Shown here: one piece after another, positions 1 through 9,523 of the stretch
Layout: each line of letters starts with the position of its first letter
Position numbering within the stretch: position 1 is the first letter of the stretch
NCBI GenBank assembly: GCA_020186115.1
Contig: WSYJ01000092.1
Location: forward strand, 594,001-658,000
DNA from: Histomonas meleagridis
Taxonomy: Eukaryota > Parabasalia > Tritrichomonadida > Dientamoebidae
DNA length: 64,000 bases
Direction of reading: 5' to 3'
Program-made: the position numbers and the translations under genes
Notes under the pieces: generated by a model
What the model was told of the DNA's origin: nothing
Database searches by the model: none
What the model saw: only the letters and a program-made list of their open reading frames with translations

Positions 1-1900
1 CATCACTTTCGCCAACAAAAGCAATCGCTAGTTCAACAAATAACTTGAAAAATATTAAGAAAAAGATTTTGTTTGATATTTAGTAAATAAATATTTATAT
101 GTACGAGTTTTTCTAATGATTTTGATAAGACGCTGTAAACCAAATAAATTTGGTCTTTTCAAATCAGAAAATCAATTTTTTTCATTTTCAACTGAATCAA
201 ATCTAAAAAAAATATAAATAAATAAGTATACACATTCTATTCAATTAAATTATCTTAACCAAATTTTGTTATCTTATTTTTTTATGAGCAATCTCCAAAA
301 TTTCAAAATGCTTTTTTGGGCTTTAGGATTAAATACAGAAGTTCAAATTCAATAAATATATAGAACTAATAATAGTCAATATTAGTTTATATAATTTTTC
401 TGTAGTTTTCATTTTGTTTTTAAGTTATACGAGATTTTCAATATCTAGAGATCAGAGCAAAAATTCGAAAATCTGTCTTTGCAATTTCTGATAATTTATA
501 TGTTCTATAAATAGGATAATTCTTGAAACAATTTATTCATTATTGGAGGCTCTGGACAAAAAAGAAAAATTAACTTTTTGAATTAATTTTGCGGTTACAA
601 ATCCATCAAGATTCGTTCCTCCACGAGTGAGTGATACTCACAAAAAAGAATCACAAAATTAAACAGAAGATAGAAATGTTTTAAACATTTTTTCAACAAT
701 ACTTGTATATACTGGTTTAGATGTGGTGAATTGATATATCCAGTCTTTACTTAGATGACCGTTTGTGGATTGTATCGTACACGAATTTAAATGGAAAGTG
801 ACTAAATTCAAAGGAAATTTTAAAAAAAATTATTATATCTTTATAAAAATTAGTTTACTGTTCTTATATGTTAAAATTTGATATGTATTAAATACATTAC
901 AAATAATTTTAAAATTAAAAAAAATTCTATAAGAGGGAAAATTGGTTGACAGTGTCTTCTTTTGATATAGTTTCTATATATTATATAAAATGAAAAGCAG
1001 GCTTCCAAAAAAACATATATAGACAAAATTACAGTGATCTCTCACCTATTATCATATGCGTAAACCAATTTTATGTGAAGATATATCTATTTTATTTTTA
1101 AGTGTCAAATCTTTAAATATAAGTTTTTGTCTTATAAAGATATAAGTATATTATCTACTGTTATTATTAATCTTTGATATATTTTTTTAAGGATTAATAT
1201 AATGAAAACAACGAGATAATTATATTCTGTTTGGTGTCAAACGACCATTTAGGGGATAGAAACCGTTCTTTAAAAAAGGTAGTTAAATGGCGGAGACACT
1301 TTTTGAGCGAGGTATTACTTGTTAAATAAACTTCCATTAAAATACTCTGCATTTATTACTTAAACGTGTTGCAAATAGAAGACATTATAGCATGAAATAT
1401 GTTGGATAATAATTTTGGTAAAATGATTACTAATTAAATATCAAATTGAATCACCATGATAAATATATATAATTATGGTATCAACTGTATAATAATATTA
1501 TGTAAAATTTCAGATATGTTGGCAACAATTTTAGAGGGCTTATGCTGTCATTAATTTTCATCTTATTTTTGATGAGATATTTTCATTTAAAAAAATATGC
1601 TTTTATCTAATAGAACTCTTTTCTCAGCTAAAAAAGTGGATACGATTTATTGGCCAATAGCACCGATTTACTTGACAGTATGATTAATCTCAATCTTGAT
1701 GGATAATAAAGTTTTGTCAAGTAATATCTTTTGTAACAATTAAATTTGTAGAATAATTTCCGAAGAAAACTATATAAGCATATGATTCTTTCATCTGAGA
1801 TATATTAATTTGCAATTAAAATGAAAACAAAATAACATTATTATAATTATATAATGAAAAAACAAATATAATATAAAATCAAATGTTTATATAAAAATGA
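1..1900. other. Long intergenic stretch, no gene found
   Basis: AT-rich sequence with no long open frame on either strand and no RNA gene that I can recognise. A short block near 1228-1275 carries AAACGAC and AAACCGTTC, which resemble Myb-type promoter sites seen elsewhere in the window, but no gene start follows. The first 60 bases could hold the edge of an ankyrin-like unit on the minus strand; the evidence is too thin to call it. Confidence 0.5.
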
Positions 1901-3001
1901 TTAATCACATCTTACCGAACTCACAAGTTGGAAGAATTCGTCACCTTCTTCTGGAATATATTCCACTGATGCATTCGAGATCTCGATATCAAACTTATTT
2001 ATCACTGGTCGATAGAAAGGAATTGTCATCAATCGATATATGTATCCGAGTCCTGCCCAAAACGCAATCATAGTTTGGCCAACTGCTGGACTCATTCCGC
2101 CTTCCAATTTCTTTCTTGTAATGAGTCGGAGACTTGAATCATATGATTTTGTTTTAAATCCGCTGATGTCTGTCCACGTGATTTTTAATCCAGCTTGATC
2201 TTTCGATGGTAAATATTTTCGATATCTTTCTCGAAATGTGTTCACATATTCTTCGACTCCTTCTGGATATGTCGCATTTAAATAGATTTGTGTCCATGCA
2301 TAGTCACCAAGTTCTGGTAAGTTATATGATGTTGAAGCATTTGCTACATTAATACGGACTCTTGGTGGATCACAATAGTAGTAATATGTGAACTTCTTCT
2401 TTTTTTGTGAAGAAAAACCAAAAAAACCAACTTCAAGATATGGGAGCTCATTAATTGTGGCGTTAATATCGCTTTCATATGTCGAATATGGTGTTTGGTA
2501 AGAAATTGCTTTGTCGACATAAGAATCATTACGAATATACATAGGGCTTACGATGCAAAAAACTAAAACGGCTGACCCGAAAAAAACAACTGCCACTAAC
2601 AGAATTGGAAATTCACATTCAAAATAAAATAGGAATGGAAGTGAGAATAGAAGAACCATTATGCAACAGTAATAGGTCCAATACAATGCAAGAGGAGTGG
2701 TTTGCATTTCCAAGAAATCATGATCAGGATTTTGTTTTTTGGCATCAAGATATTCACTGCGTGGAATAAAATATGAACAAAAGAAAAGGATTGTGAAGAA
2801 AGCTATGCAAAGGCCGCATATTACAAAACCTATTACATTACACTTTGTGACTTCAGGCCATACAAATTCTTTTTTTTCTGGCTCTGTTGGAATCATATCT
2901 GGTGGAAGATCTTCATCATCACAAGGTAGGTCATTTTTAGTGTCGTTGGCATCTTCGTTGAGAATATCTTCCATTTCTAGTTTAATTTCAACATTGCTCA
3001 T
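1901..3001 (-). CDS. Four-TM membrane protein, unknown function (copy 1)
   Basis: I do not recognise this 366-residue protein. The amino end (1-50) is acidic and proline-rich and should be cytoplasmic. Hydrophobic segments lie at about 54-79, 104-127, 131-153 and 312-330. Between the third and fourth is a roughly 155-residue hydrophilic domain with several N-x-S/T sites (NASTS, NATYP), consistent with exposure at the surface or in a lumen. The ATG at 2999-3001 follows a TCATTTTTC Inr-like element by a few bases, which supports this start. A close paralogue in the same orientation lies upstream at 3663-4744, so the pair arose by tandem duplication. This copy is intact; codon use is like its neighbours. 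Transport or adhesion roles are both possible and neither is supported. Confidence 0.8.
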   Translation of the reverse strand: MSNVEIKLEMEDILNEDANDTKNDLPCDDEDLPPDMIPTEPEKKEFVWPEVTKCNVIGFVICGLCIAFFTILFFCSYFIPRSEYLDAKKQNPDHDFLEMQTTPLALYWTYYCCIMVLLFSLPFLFYFECEFPILLVAVVFFGSAVLVFCIVSPMYIRNDSYVDKAISYQTPYSTYESDINATINELPYLEVGFFGFSSQKKKKFTYYYYCDPPRVRINVANASTSYNLPELGDYAWTQIYLNATYPEGVEEYVNTFRERYRKYLPSKDQAGLKITWTDISGFKTKSYDSSLRLITRKKLEGGMSPAVGQTMIAFWAGLGYIYRLMTIPFYRPVINKFDIEISNASVEYIPEEGDEFFQLVSSVRCD

Positions 3002-3008
3002 TAACCAA

Positions 3009-3017
3009 GAAAAATGA
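3009..3017 (-). promoter_or_regulatory. Inr-like element TCATTTTTC
   Basis: Read on the minus strand, TCATTTTTC lies just upstream of the ATG of the membrane-protein gene at 3001. It fits the trichomonad initiator consensus TCA(+1)Y(T/A), which sits at the transcription start and gives very short leaders. Confidence 0.5.
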
Positions 3018-3662
3018 TAAAAATTTGCACGTAGAGGCCGATCTTCTTCAGAATTTTTCTTTGGGTGTTGTGGAGGTTTCTCTTAAAAAGCTTTATAACC
3101 GTAGAGACGTTCAAAATTGAAATTTTATCTCAAGCGCCCAAAACAAGTGGAACTAACTGATTTTGAAGCAATTTCTGCAGACCCTTTTGTGGTTTTTAAA
3201 ACTTCTTAAGAAGTTGTTGTCTGTTATTATTCGTTTTTTGGGAAACAAATAATAATAAAGTAACCAAAAATACATTTATTTGTAAAAGCATTTATTACAA
3301 CTCCTTTGTCTTTGATTCCATTATATTCAGGCATGTTTTTTTATGTTGGATATATTATTTCATTTGATAAAACTCTACGTAGAGTCCAACCCTAATGTGC
3401 ACTTATGTGCATTATTTCATTTAATTTTTACGTAGATGTTGATTGATTTATGTGTTGAAATATTTGAAAATATCTCTGCACCAAAATTATTGATATTTCA
3501 AAACTGTTCATTCCAGCAAAATTGGGGAGCACTCATGTGCAATCCGTATAATTTCAATTTTCAAAAACAAAACAAAAACAAAAACAAAAACAAAAAACAA
3601 AAACAAAAACAAAAAAAAAAAAAAAAGAATGTTTATAAGATCAAACATTTATATAAAAATGA
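3018..3662. repeat. Intergenic gap with CA5-type simple repeat
   Basis: Gap between the two paralogous membrane-protein genes. It holds a perfect 14-bp palindrome (ACTCTACGTAGAGT) at 3372-3385 and a low-complexity CAAAAA run at about 3560-3627 that ends in a long A tract. The short open frame across the run is not a believable gene. Confidence 0.6.
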
Positions 3663-4744
3663 TTAATAGCAATGCGTCAAACTCACAATTTGGAAGAATT
3701 CGTCACTTTCAGGTGGAATATATTCAACTGATGCATTGATCTCAATATTGTACTTATTTATCACTGGATGATATACTGGAATCGCAATCAATCGGTATAT
3801 GTATCCGAGTCCTGCCCAAAATGCCATCATAGTTTGGCCAACTGCCGGACTCAACTTACCTTCCAATTTCTTTCGTCCAATTATACGAAGATCCGAATTA
3901 TATGAATCTGTCTTGAATCCGCTGATGTCTGTCCACGTGATTTTTCTTCCATTTTGATCTTTCGCTGGCAAAAACGCTCGATATCTTTCTCGAAATGTGT
4001 TCACATATTCTTCGACTCCTTCTGGATATGTCGCGTTTAAATTGATTTGTGTCCATGCATAGTCACCAAGTTCTGGTATGTTATATGATGTTGAGGCATT
4101 TGTTGCATTAACACGGAATGTTGGTGGATAACAATAGTAATAAGTTGTCTTCTTTTTACTTTTTCTTATAGAAACACCTGTAAAACCAACTTCAAGGTAT
4201 GGAAGCTCATTAATCGTTCCGTTAATATCGCTTTCATATGATGAATATGACACTTGGTGACTGATTGCTTTATCAACTGTTGTATCATAACGTATAAAAA
4301 TTGGTGTCATGATAGTAAAAGTTAAAACGGCCAAGAAAGCACAACAGGAAATAATCAAAATAACGACTCCAAATTCGATATAGAATAAAATGGGAAATGC
4401 GACCAGAAAAATTATTAAGCAACAATAATAAGTCCAATATAATGCAAGAGGTGTGGTTGCAACTTCTAAGAAATCAAGTTGAGGTTTTGTTTTTTGGCTT
4501 CAAGATATTCACTGCGTGGAATAAAAAACGAACAAAAGAAAAGTATTGTGAAGAAAACTATTAAAATGCCACATACTACAAAACCTATTATATTGCACTT
4601 TGTGGGTTTAGGCCATTCAAATTCTTTTTTTGGAGTTGGTTCTGGAGGACTATAAGGTGGAGTATCAGCATCATCACAATAATCTTGTTTATATTCAACA
4701 TCTTCTTTGTAAAGATCTTGCATTTCGAGCTTATTTTCATTCAT
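3663..4744 (-). pseudogene. Four-TM membrane protein, copy 2, one-base frameshift
   Basis: Tandem paralogue of the gene at 1901-3001, with the same order of acidic proline-rich amino end, TM1, TM2-TM3 pair, glycosylatable loop and last TM. The amino part (4466-4744) runs through TM1 to the motif AKKQN and then meets a stop. The remaining frame, entered near 4484-4491, reads KPQLDFLEV and continues through the second TM (YWTYYCC) to the end at 3663. Against copy 1, which has GGATTTTG on the plus strand, this copy has GGTTTTG, a missing base that explains the shift. Apart from that base both halves are free of stops, so this is either a very young pseudogene or a sequencing error. Function unknown. 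Confidence 0.75.
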
Positions 4745-5069
4745 GGAACAAAAAAATTATGGTGAACAACTCAACTATTCAAACAACGGCAAACCTTCTC
4801 AACCATTCAAATAACGACAAATCATCAGAACTCTTCAGAATTTTTCAGAAATTTGTGATGTTTTTCATACTTATTGAACAAACATGTTTGAGTGCTTTTG
4901 AGTGAGGTTAATTTAACGTTATTTCCAGACTGAAAATTGATGTTTAAACGGCCGTTACTTGCATTTGAAAATTGAGAGCATAACGATCATTAAACATCCA
5001 TAGTTTCGATTTGAATAATTTACATAATCGATATTTCAATTGAAAATGAGTTTGTATTATGATAAATGT
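4745..5069. other. Gap with Myb-type AACGGCCGTT palindrome
   Basis: No gene. About 200 bases upstream of the copy-2 membrane gene lies the palindrome AACGGCCGTT at 4947-4956, followed by ATAACGATCATTAAAC. Both contain AACG cores like the Myb recognition elements described for trichomonad promoters. Any role is inferred. Confidence 0.4.
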
Positions 5070-5657
5070 TTAACACTTACAGTCAGAGTTATCTCCGCTT
5101 GTAGTTGATGTCTGCTTAATGTCAACATGTTTCTCTTGTTCAGTTGCTGGTGTTGCCTTAAATGTGCTCGCACACTCTGCGACTCGTGTAAATAACTCTC
5201 TAACTCCTTCTCCTGTCTTTGCTGATGTTTCAAAGTATTCAACCATTCCATGTTCGAAAGAAAATGATTTAGCATCTTCAGAGCTAATAACTCTTTGATC
5301 GGCTAAATCAACCTTGTTACCGACTAAAAACACTCTCATGTTTCCATCTGTTTTGTCCTCCAGTTCACTTGACCACTGTTCTAAATTTTGGAATGAAGAT
5401 GCTTGAGTTAAATCAAAAAACAAAATCGCACATTGTGCTGCTCTATAATACATTGGTGCAAGGGTTCTGAATTTTTCCTGTCCAGCTGTGTCCCAAATCT
5501 GTAGTTCGACAGATCCTTTATCAGTTGTCATGATATAATTTTGGAAAGCTGCACCAATTGTTGGAGGGTAAGGTTTGAATGATCCGGATGTCAGCCTTGT
5601 TAACACGCATGTTTTCCCAACCTGTGTATCTCCTATGAGAACAACTTTTATACCCAT
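5070..5657 (-). CDS. Rab GTPase, Rab5-like
   Basis: Small GTPase of 195 residues. The G1 loop is GDTQVGKT, the switch I region reads PPTIGAAF as in the Rab5/21/22 group, switch II is WDTAGQEKF with the catalytic Gln present, G4 is NKVD and G5 is SAK. The carboxyl end CKC is a CXC geranylgeranylation signal. Rab5-type proteins direct early endosome fusion and recruit CORVET, whose Vps8 subunit is encoded at 46476-49916. The ATG is preceded by TCAATAG, an Inr-like match, and by AAACGG and GACGG sites. The gene is head-to-head with the methyltransferase gene at 5804. Sub-class within the large trichomonad Rab family is uncertain. Confidence 0.93.
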   Translation of the reverse strand: MGIKVVLIGDTQVGKTCVLTRLTSGSFKPYPPTIGAAFQNYIMTTDKGSVELQIWDTAGQEKFRTLAPMYYRAAQCAILFFDLTQASSFQNLEQWSSELEDKTDGNMRVFLVGNKVDLADQRVISSEDAKSFSFEHGMVEYFETSAKTGEGVRELFTRVAECASTFKATPATEQEKHVDIKQTSTTSGDNSDCKC

Positions 5658-5803
5658 CAGCTATTGATCAATGTCGGTTATAAACCGTCACACGGAAGAC
5701 CGTTTACATCGTTGATGGCTCTTTTGATCGTTCCATAGAAATTGCATTCAAAAGTTGAATTTAGATTATAATCGCTTTGTCAGACCATTTTTCTATTCAA
5801 AAA
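5658..5803. promoter_or_regulatory. Bidirectional promoter region with AACGG sites
   Basis: Short divergent gap between the Rab5-like gene and the leucine carboxyl methyltransferase gene. It holds TAAACCGTC and GACCGTTTAC within about 30 bases, both matching a Myb YAACGG core on one strand, plus a TCAATAG Inr-like match at 5661-5667 facing the Rab gene. Confidence 0.4.
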
Positions 5804-6718
5804 ATGAAATGCAAAAGTGGCAATTTGTCTTCAATGAGCTATAGAGAATTAAATTCGGTGGAAGATACTGCTTTGGATGCTGCTAACTCAAAGCTTTGCG
5901 CAGTATCAAGAGGTTATTATGATGATCCTTATATTGGATATTTTGTCCCTTATAAGGTTAACCAACTTCCACCAATGAATCTTGGTTATTACGTTCGTTC
6001 TTTATCAATGCTTGAAGCAATCAAAAAATTTCACGAGTTACATGGAGAGTCTGTTCAGGTTGTCATTTTAGGTTGCGGATATGATACATTATTTTGGAGG
6101 TTACGTGATATGGGTATTAAGTTTTCCAAGTGGTATGATCTTGATTTACCTTTCATTGTCAAAAAGAAGGGACCTATAATATCTTCAAATTCTATATTTC
6201 ATCCTGTTGATAACTACTTTCTAATTGAATGTGACTTATCCAAAGAAAACTCGGTTGAAGAATCTCTTCTTAAGTATAGTTTCGATATTAATTCGCCAAC
6301 AATTTTTGTTGATGAATGTACATTAATTTATGTTGATCCTTTTGCAGTTGATAAAATCATAAAATTTGCAGGGTCCCTAAAGTCTAGTGCATTCATTTCG
6401 TACGGAATGATTAAGCCAAATGATCAATTTGGTCAGATGATGGTGAAAAACTTTGATTCATTTGGGGCGCCCCTAAAAGGCATCGCCCGTTATCCAACCG
6501 TCGAGTCACATAAAGAACGGTTTTTAAACGGTGGTTATGCGAACGTTAAGGCGGCCGATATGAATGTCGCAATGAGATCTGTCCCAACACAACAAGACAT
6601 CTTAAGGGTTCGTAGACTTGAAATGCAGGATGATCCTGACGAACTTGCTTTTATGCTCTCACATTATGTGTTAGTAATTGCTTCAACTGATAATATGTTT
6701 ATGACTTTATTGCCTTGA
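5804..6718 (+). CDS. LCMT1: Leucine carboxyl methyltransferase (PP2A methylating)
   Basis: About 304 residues from the first in-frame ATG; the open frame reaches back to 5777 only through a non-ATG codon. Family marks are visible in order: DDPYIGYF and LGYYVRS near the amino end, the SAM-binding strand VVILGCGYDTLFWRL, the acidic YDLDLPFIV that corresponds to the VDFP region, DECTLIYVDP, and the carboxyl HYVLV. This family transfers a methyl group from SAM to the carboxyl-terminal leucine of the PP2A catalytic subunit, which favours assembly with B subunits. A B56-type subunit gene lies 1.4 kb downstream at 8099-9450. Length is close to human LCMT1. No lesion seen. Confidence 0.9.
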   Translation: MKCKSGNLSSMSYRELNSVEDTALDAANSKLCAVSRGYYDDPYIGYFVPYKVNQLPPMNLGYYVRSLSMLEAIKKFHELHGESVQVVILGCGYDTLFWRLRDMGIKFSKWYDLDLPFIVKKKGPIISSNSIFHPVDNYFLIECDLSKENSVEESLLKYSFDINSPTIFVDECTLIYVDPFAVDKIIKFAGSLKSSAFISYGMIKPNDQFGQMMVKNFDSFGAPLKGIARYPTVESHKERFLNGGYANVKAADMNVAMRSVPTQQDILRVRRLEMQDDPDELAFMLSHYVLVIASTDNMFMTLLP

Positions 6719-7067
6719 ATAAATTTTTTTGCATGATTTTACTTTTTTTGTCACTATCGAATGTGTCTACGAATAAATCGATACTAAAATTAGTGGATAA
6801 TGAGGAAAATAAAATAAATCGTTAACAATGGATGTGAAATTTAAAGAATATTAAATTAAAGATTATTACATGAAATTATTGAAATTAAAAGTTAATATAT
6901 ATGTTCTTCAATATGTTTTTCGTCTTCCCATGGCGGAAAAATTAACAGAAATTTCAGGGGAAAACGATATTTTATTACTGAATTCCCTATCGATATCATC
7001 ACAATTTTCCATTTTTTCAAAGGCAACTTTCAGTTATTGTGTACGTTAAGGTTAAAGTTTCTTGTTA
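6719..7067. other. Intergenic, no gene
   Basis: AT-rich gap of about 350 bases between the methyltransferase and the NUDIX gene, which lie in the same direction. I see no RNA gene or repeat. Confidence 0.6.
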
Positions 7068-7634
7068 ATGCAGAAATATATTGCTGATATTGAAAAATAT
7101 CAACCTGTTAGCGAGCAAGAAACAAAAGACAAGGAAGTGATTCTTAAATACATTCATGATTTTGATAATATTTTGTATCGAACTAATGAATATGCTCATA
7201 TAACAAGTTCTTCATGGATTGTTAATAAAGAAAGAACAAAATGCCTCCTTGTTTATCATAATATATACGACGCTTGGACATGGACTGGTGGGCACGCAGA
7301 TGGTGATCCAGATCTACTTGCTGTTGCAATTCGTGAAGCTAATGAAGAAACAGGAATTCATGCAACTCCCTTATCAAATGATATTATGTGTATTGATGTA
7401 CTTCCAGTATGGGGACACAAAAAGAATGGTAAATGGGTATCATCACATGAACATTTATCCATTGCATATATTCTTGAAGCAGATGAAAATGAAGAAATCA
7501 GAAAGAAGGAAGATGAAAATAAAGGAGTAAAGTGGGTTCCAATAGAAGAAGTTCTGGATGTTTGTAAAGAAAAAGAGATGCATTATGTTTATGCAAAGCT
7601 TAATGAAAGGATCAAACAATTTCCACCAAAATGA
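7068..7634 (+). CDS. NUDIX hydrolase, bacterial type
   Basis: About 188 residues from ATG 7068; the frame opens slightly earlier at a TTG. The NUDIX box is clear: WTGGHADGD followed by REANEETGI, giving the core REx2EExG that binds metal, although the usual Glu after the first glycine stretch is not present at its normal place. The family hydrolyses nucleoside diphosphates linked to another moiety; the substrate cannot be told from sequence. The TGGHADG signature followed by DLLAVAIREA resembles bacterial NUDIX proteins more than the usual eukaryotic ones I know, so lateral transfer is plausible but untested. Single domain, no signal peptide, presumably cytosolic. Confidence 0.85.
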   Translation: MQKYIADIEKYQPVSEQETKDKEVILKYIHDFDNILYRTNEYAHITSSSWIVNKERTKCLLVYHNIYDAWTWTGGHADGDPDLLAVAIREANEETGIHATPLSNDIMCIDVLPVWGHKKNGKWVSSHEHLSIAYILEADENEEIRKKEDENKGVKWVPIEEVLDVCKEKEMHYVYAKLNERIKQFPPK

Positions 7635-8098
7635 AAATAAATTTCAATAGATTCAACTTTTATTTATTTTTATTCTCGAATTATTGATGTAAAAATTTCT
7701 TAAATTTATTAATAGAGTTATGTAAAATATGTTTTAAACATGTTTAATATCTTGGCCAAGATATGAGTATACTCCAATTTGAAGAAAATAAACTGTTTAA
7801 TGATAAGTATATACTGTGTTTCTGCAAAAATTTCTAACATAAGTTTGTTGGATAATGTTTATCCCAATAATATAAAGTAAAGCATGATTTGTGTTTTGAT
7901 ATTCTTATATAAATTTAGGAATATTAATGTTCTATTCTTAATTTGTACTAAAAGCTATTTTATTTAAACCATCATACTAATTTAATTTAGTAACAATTCT
8001 GAAAAAACACAAAATACTTTATAAAACATCATGAATTTGATTTACAATTAAAAGTAGAAATATATATTTATTTATAGTTTACAAACAAATGATTTAAA
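7635..8098. other. Intergenic, no gene
   Basis: AT-rich convergent gap between the NUDIX gene and the B56 gene. No open frame, RNA gene or repeat that I can support. Confidence 0.6.
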
Positions 8099-9450
8099 TC
8101 AATTAGCCAATTTTCTAATCATATTCCAAGTTTCAGCGCATTTAATTTCGTATTTTGCCTTTACATTAATCAAATTTTTAATATTTTTGCACACGAACAT
8201 GAACACATTTTGGTTATTCACGTTCATCACATTTAAAACAGCTGCTGCGAAAGCTCTTATATCATTATTCCAATGAAACGTAGCCTCAAATATCACAGGT
8301 ATTAAAATTGGGTAAGAAACATTTGCCTCAGTCACAATCAGCCACACGAAGTCATTAATATCCCAAAGAGAAAAAAAGTTTCCGCAATTAATGAGTTATA
8401 ATCATTTGCAGCGTTTGCAATTGTCTGCAAAATGATATTTACGGCATTAAAAGTTTGTTCCTCATCAACGAAACTACAAAAAATTCCAATTTCATATAAA
8501 AGTGTAATTTGATTCTTCGGATTCATTGTCGGCCAATGTTTAATGATCGAATGATATAAGTCAATGATTAATGAATGATCATGTTCAAGAAATTGCGACG
8601 TAGTTATTATAAGCTCGTTTTTATAATACGAAAAATTTTTGTTATAATGTAATGGTATAATTGATGTATGAAATAATTGTAAATGGATTTTGTTTAACGA
8701 ATGTTTAAGTCCTGAAATGATCGACGTGGTGATGGATAACAAAGATTTGGTCGTCGTGTATGGATCAAATTCATATATAACACGAACAAAACTGGTGGAG
8801 ATAAGTTCAAGAGTTGGCATTTGTAGTTTGGGGATGGATTGATAAATGGATAAAAATAATTCACTTAACTTATATTGCTCACGTGAATCAGAAAAACGTA
8901 ACAAATAAATACAGAGCTTGAGGATGTCAACGGAATAGGTAATAATGGATTTGATATTTAATGTGGATCTGCGATAAAGTGAAATCGCAATATCATATAT
9001 TTTTTTCTTATATTCCCATTCTGGTGAGGCTACAGACTCCTGTAATTTGTCGCTTTGGTAAGGTATTTCTTTACGATCTTTTAAGATATGAAATATTAAT
9101 AATGATAAAATTGCTTTATAACTTGTTATAGAATCAACTGATTCATCATGTTGGTTTTTTAATATTTTGTTAATATCTGATAAAGTTTTCATTTTTGATT
9201 TGATTTCTTCATCATTTTTGAAATCACATGGTTGTGTACAGATTTGACATAGATTACATAAATCGCTATTAGTTTTTGTTTTATTTTGTACTATTAAATC
9301 TTTTAATATATGGCTTTGATTTGTTGATAATGTAACATTATTGCTCAATTGTACTTCTGCTCTCTTAGAAAGCGAACCCATTTGTACATCTGGTTTTCTT
9401 ATTATAGGATTCTTTTTAGGAGAAAACATTTGAATTTTTTCATTTCTCAT
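8099..9450 (-). CDS. PP2A regulatory subunit B56-like, apparent frameshift
   Basis: Two overlapping frames together give a divergent B56 (B') subunit of about 450 residues. The upstream frame (8338-9450) has the HEAT-like core with family landmarks: ILKLCIYLLRFSDSREQ, SFVRVIYEF, IIPLHYNKN, SQFLEHD, IKHWP and LLYEIGIF. The rest of the family pattern, FFSLWDINDFVWLI then ILIPVIFEATFHWNNDIRA, continues in another frame to 8099. The switch falls in a run of seven A (plus strand, 8371-8377); one more base would restore a single frame. B56 subunits target PP2A to substrates. The amino tail has an odd cysteine cluster (LCNLCQICTQPC). The clean sequence on both sides points to a sequencing slip or very recent mutation. 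Confidence 0.82.
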
Positions 9451-9523
9451 AAAAAAGATTAAGTTATATTTTTGAAATGTTTATTCTCATTGAAAATTAT
9501 CGGCTAAAAGTGCCTTCAGCGGT

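Noticed and set aside
1-60. Minus-strand sequence reading FFKLFVELAIAFVGESD, like the start of an ankyrin unit with its spacer
   Set aside because: Only about 50 bases before the window edge and a weak match; cannot be told from chance.
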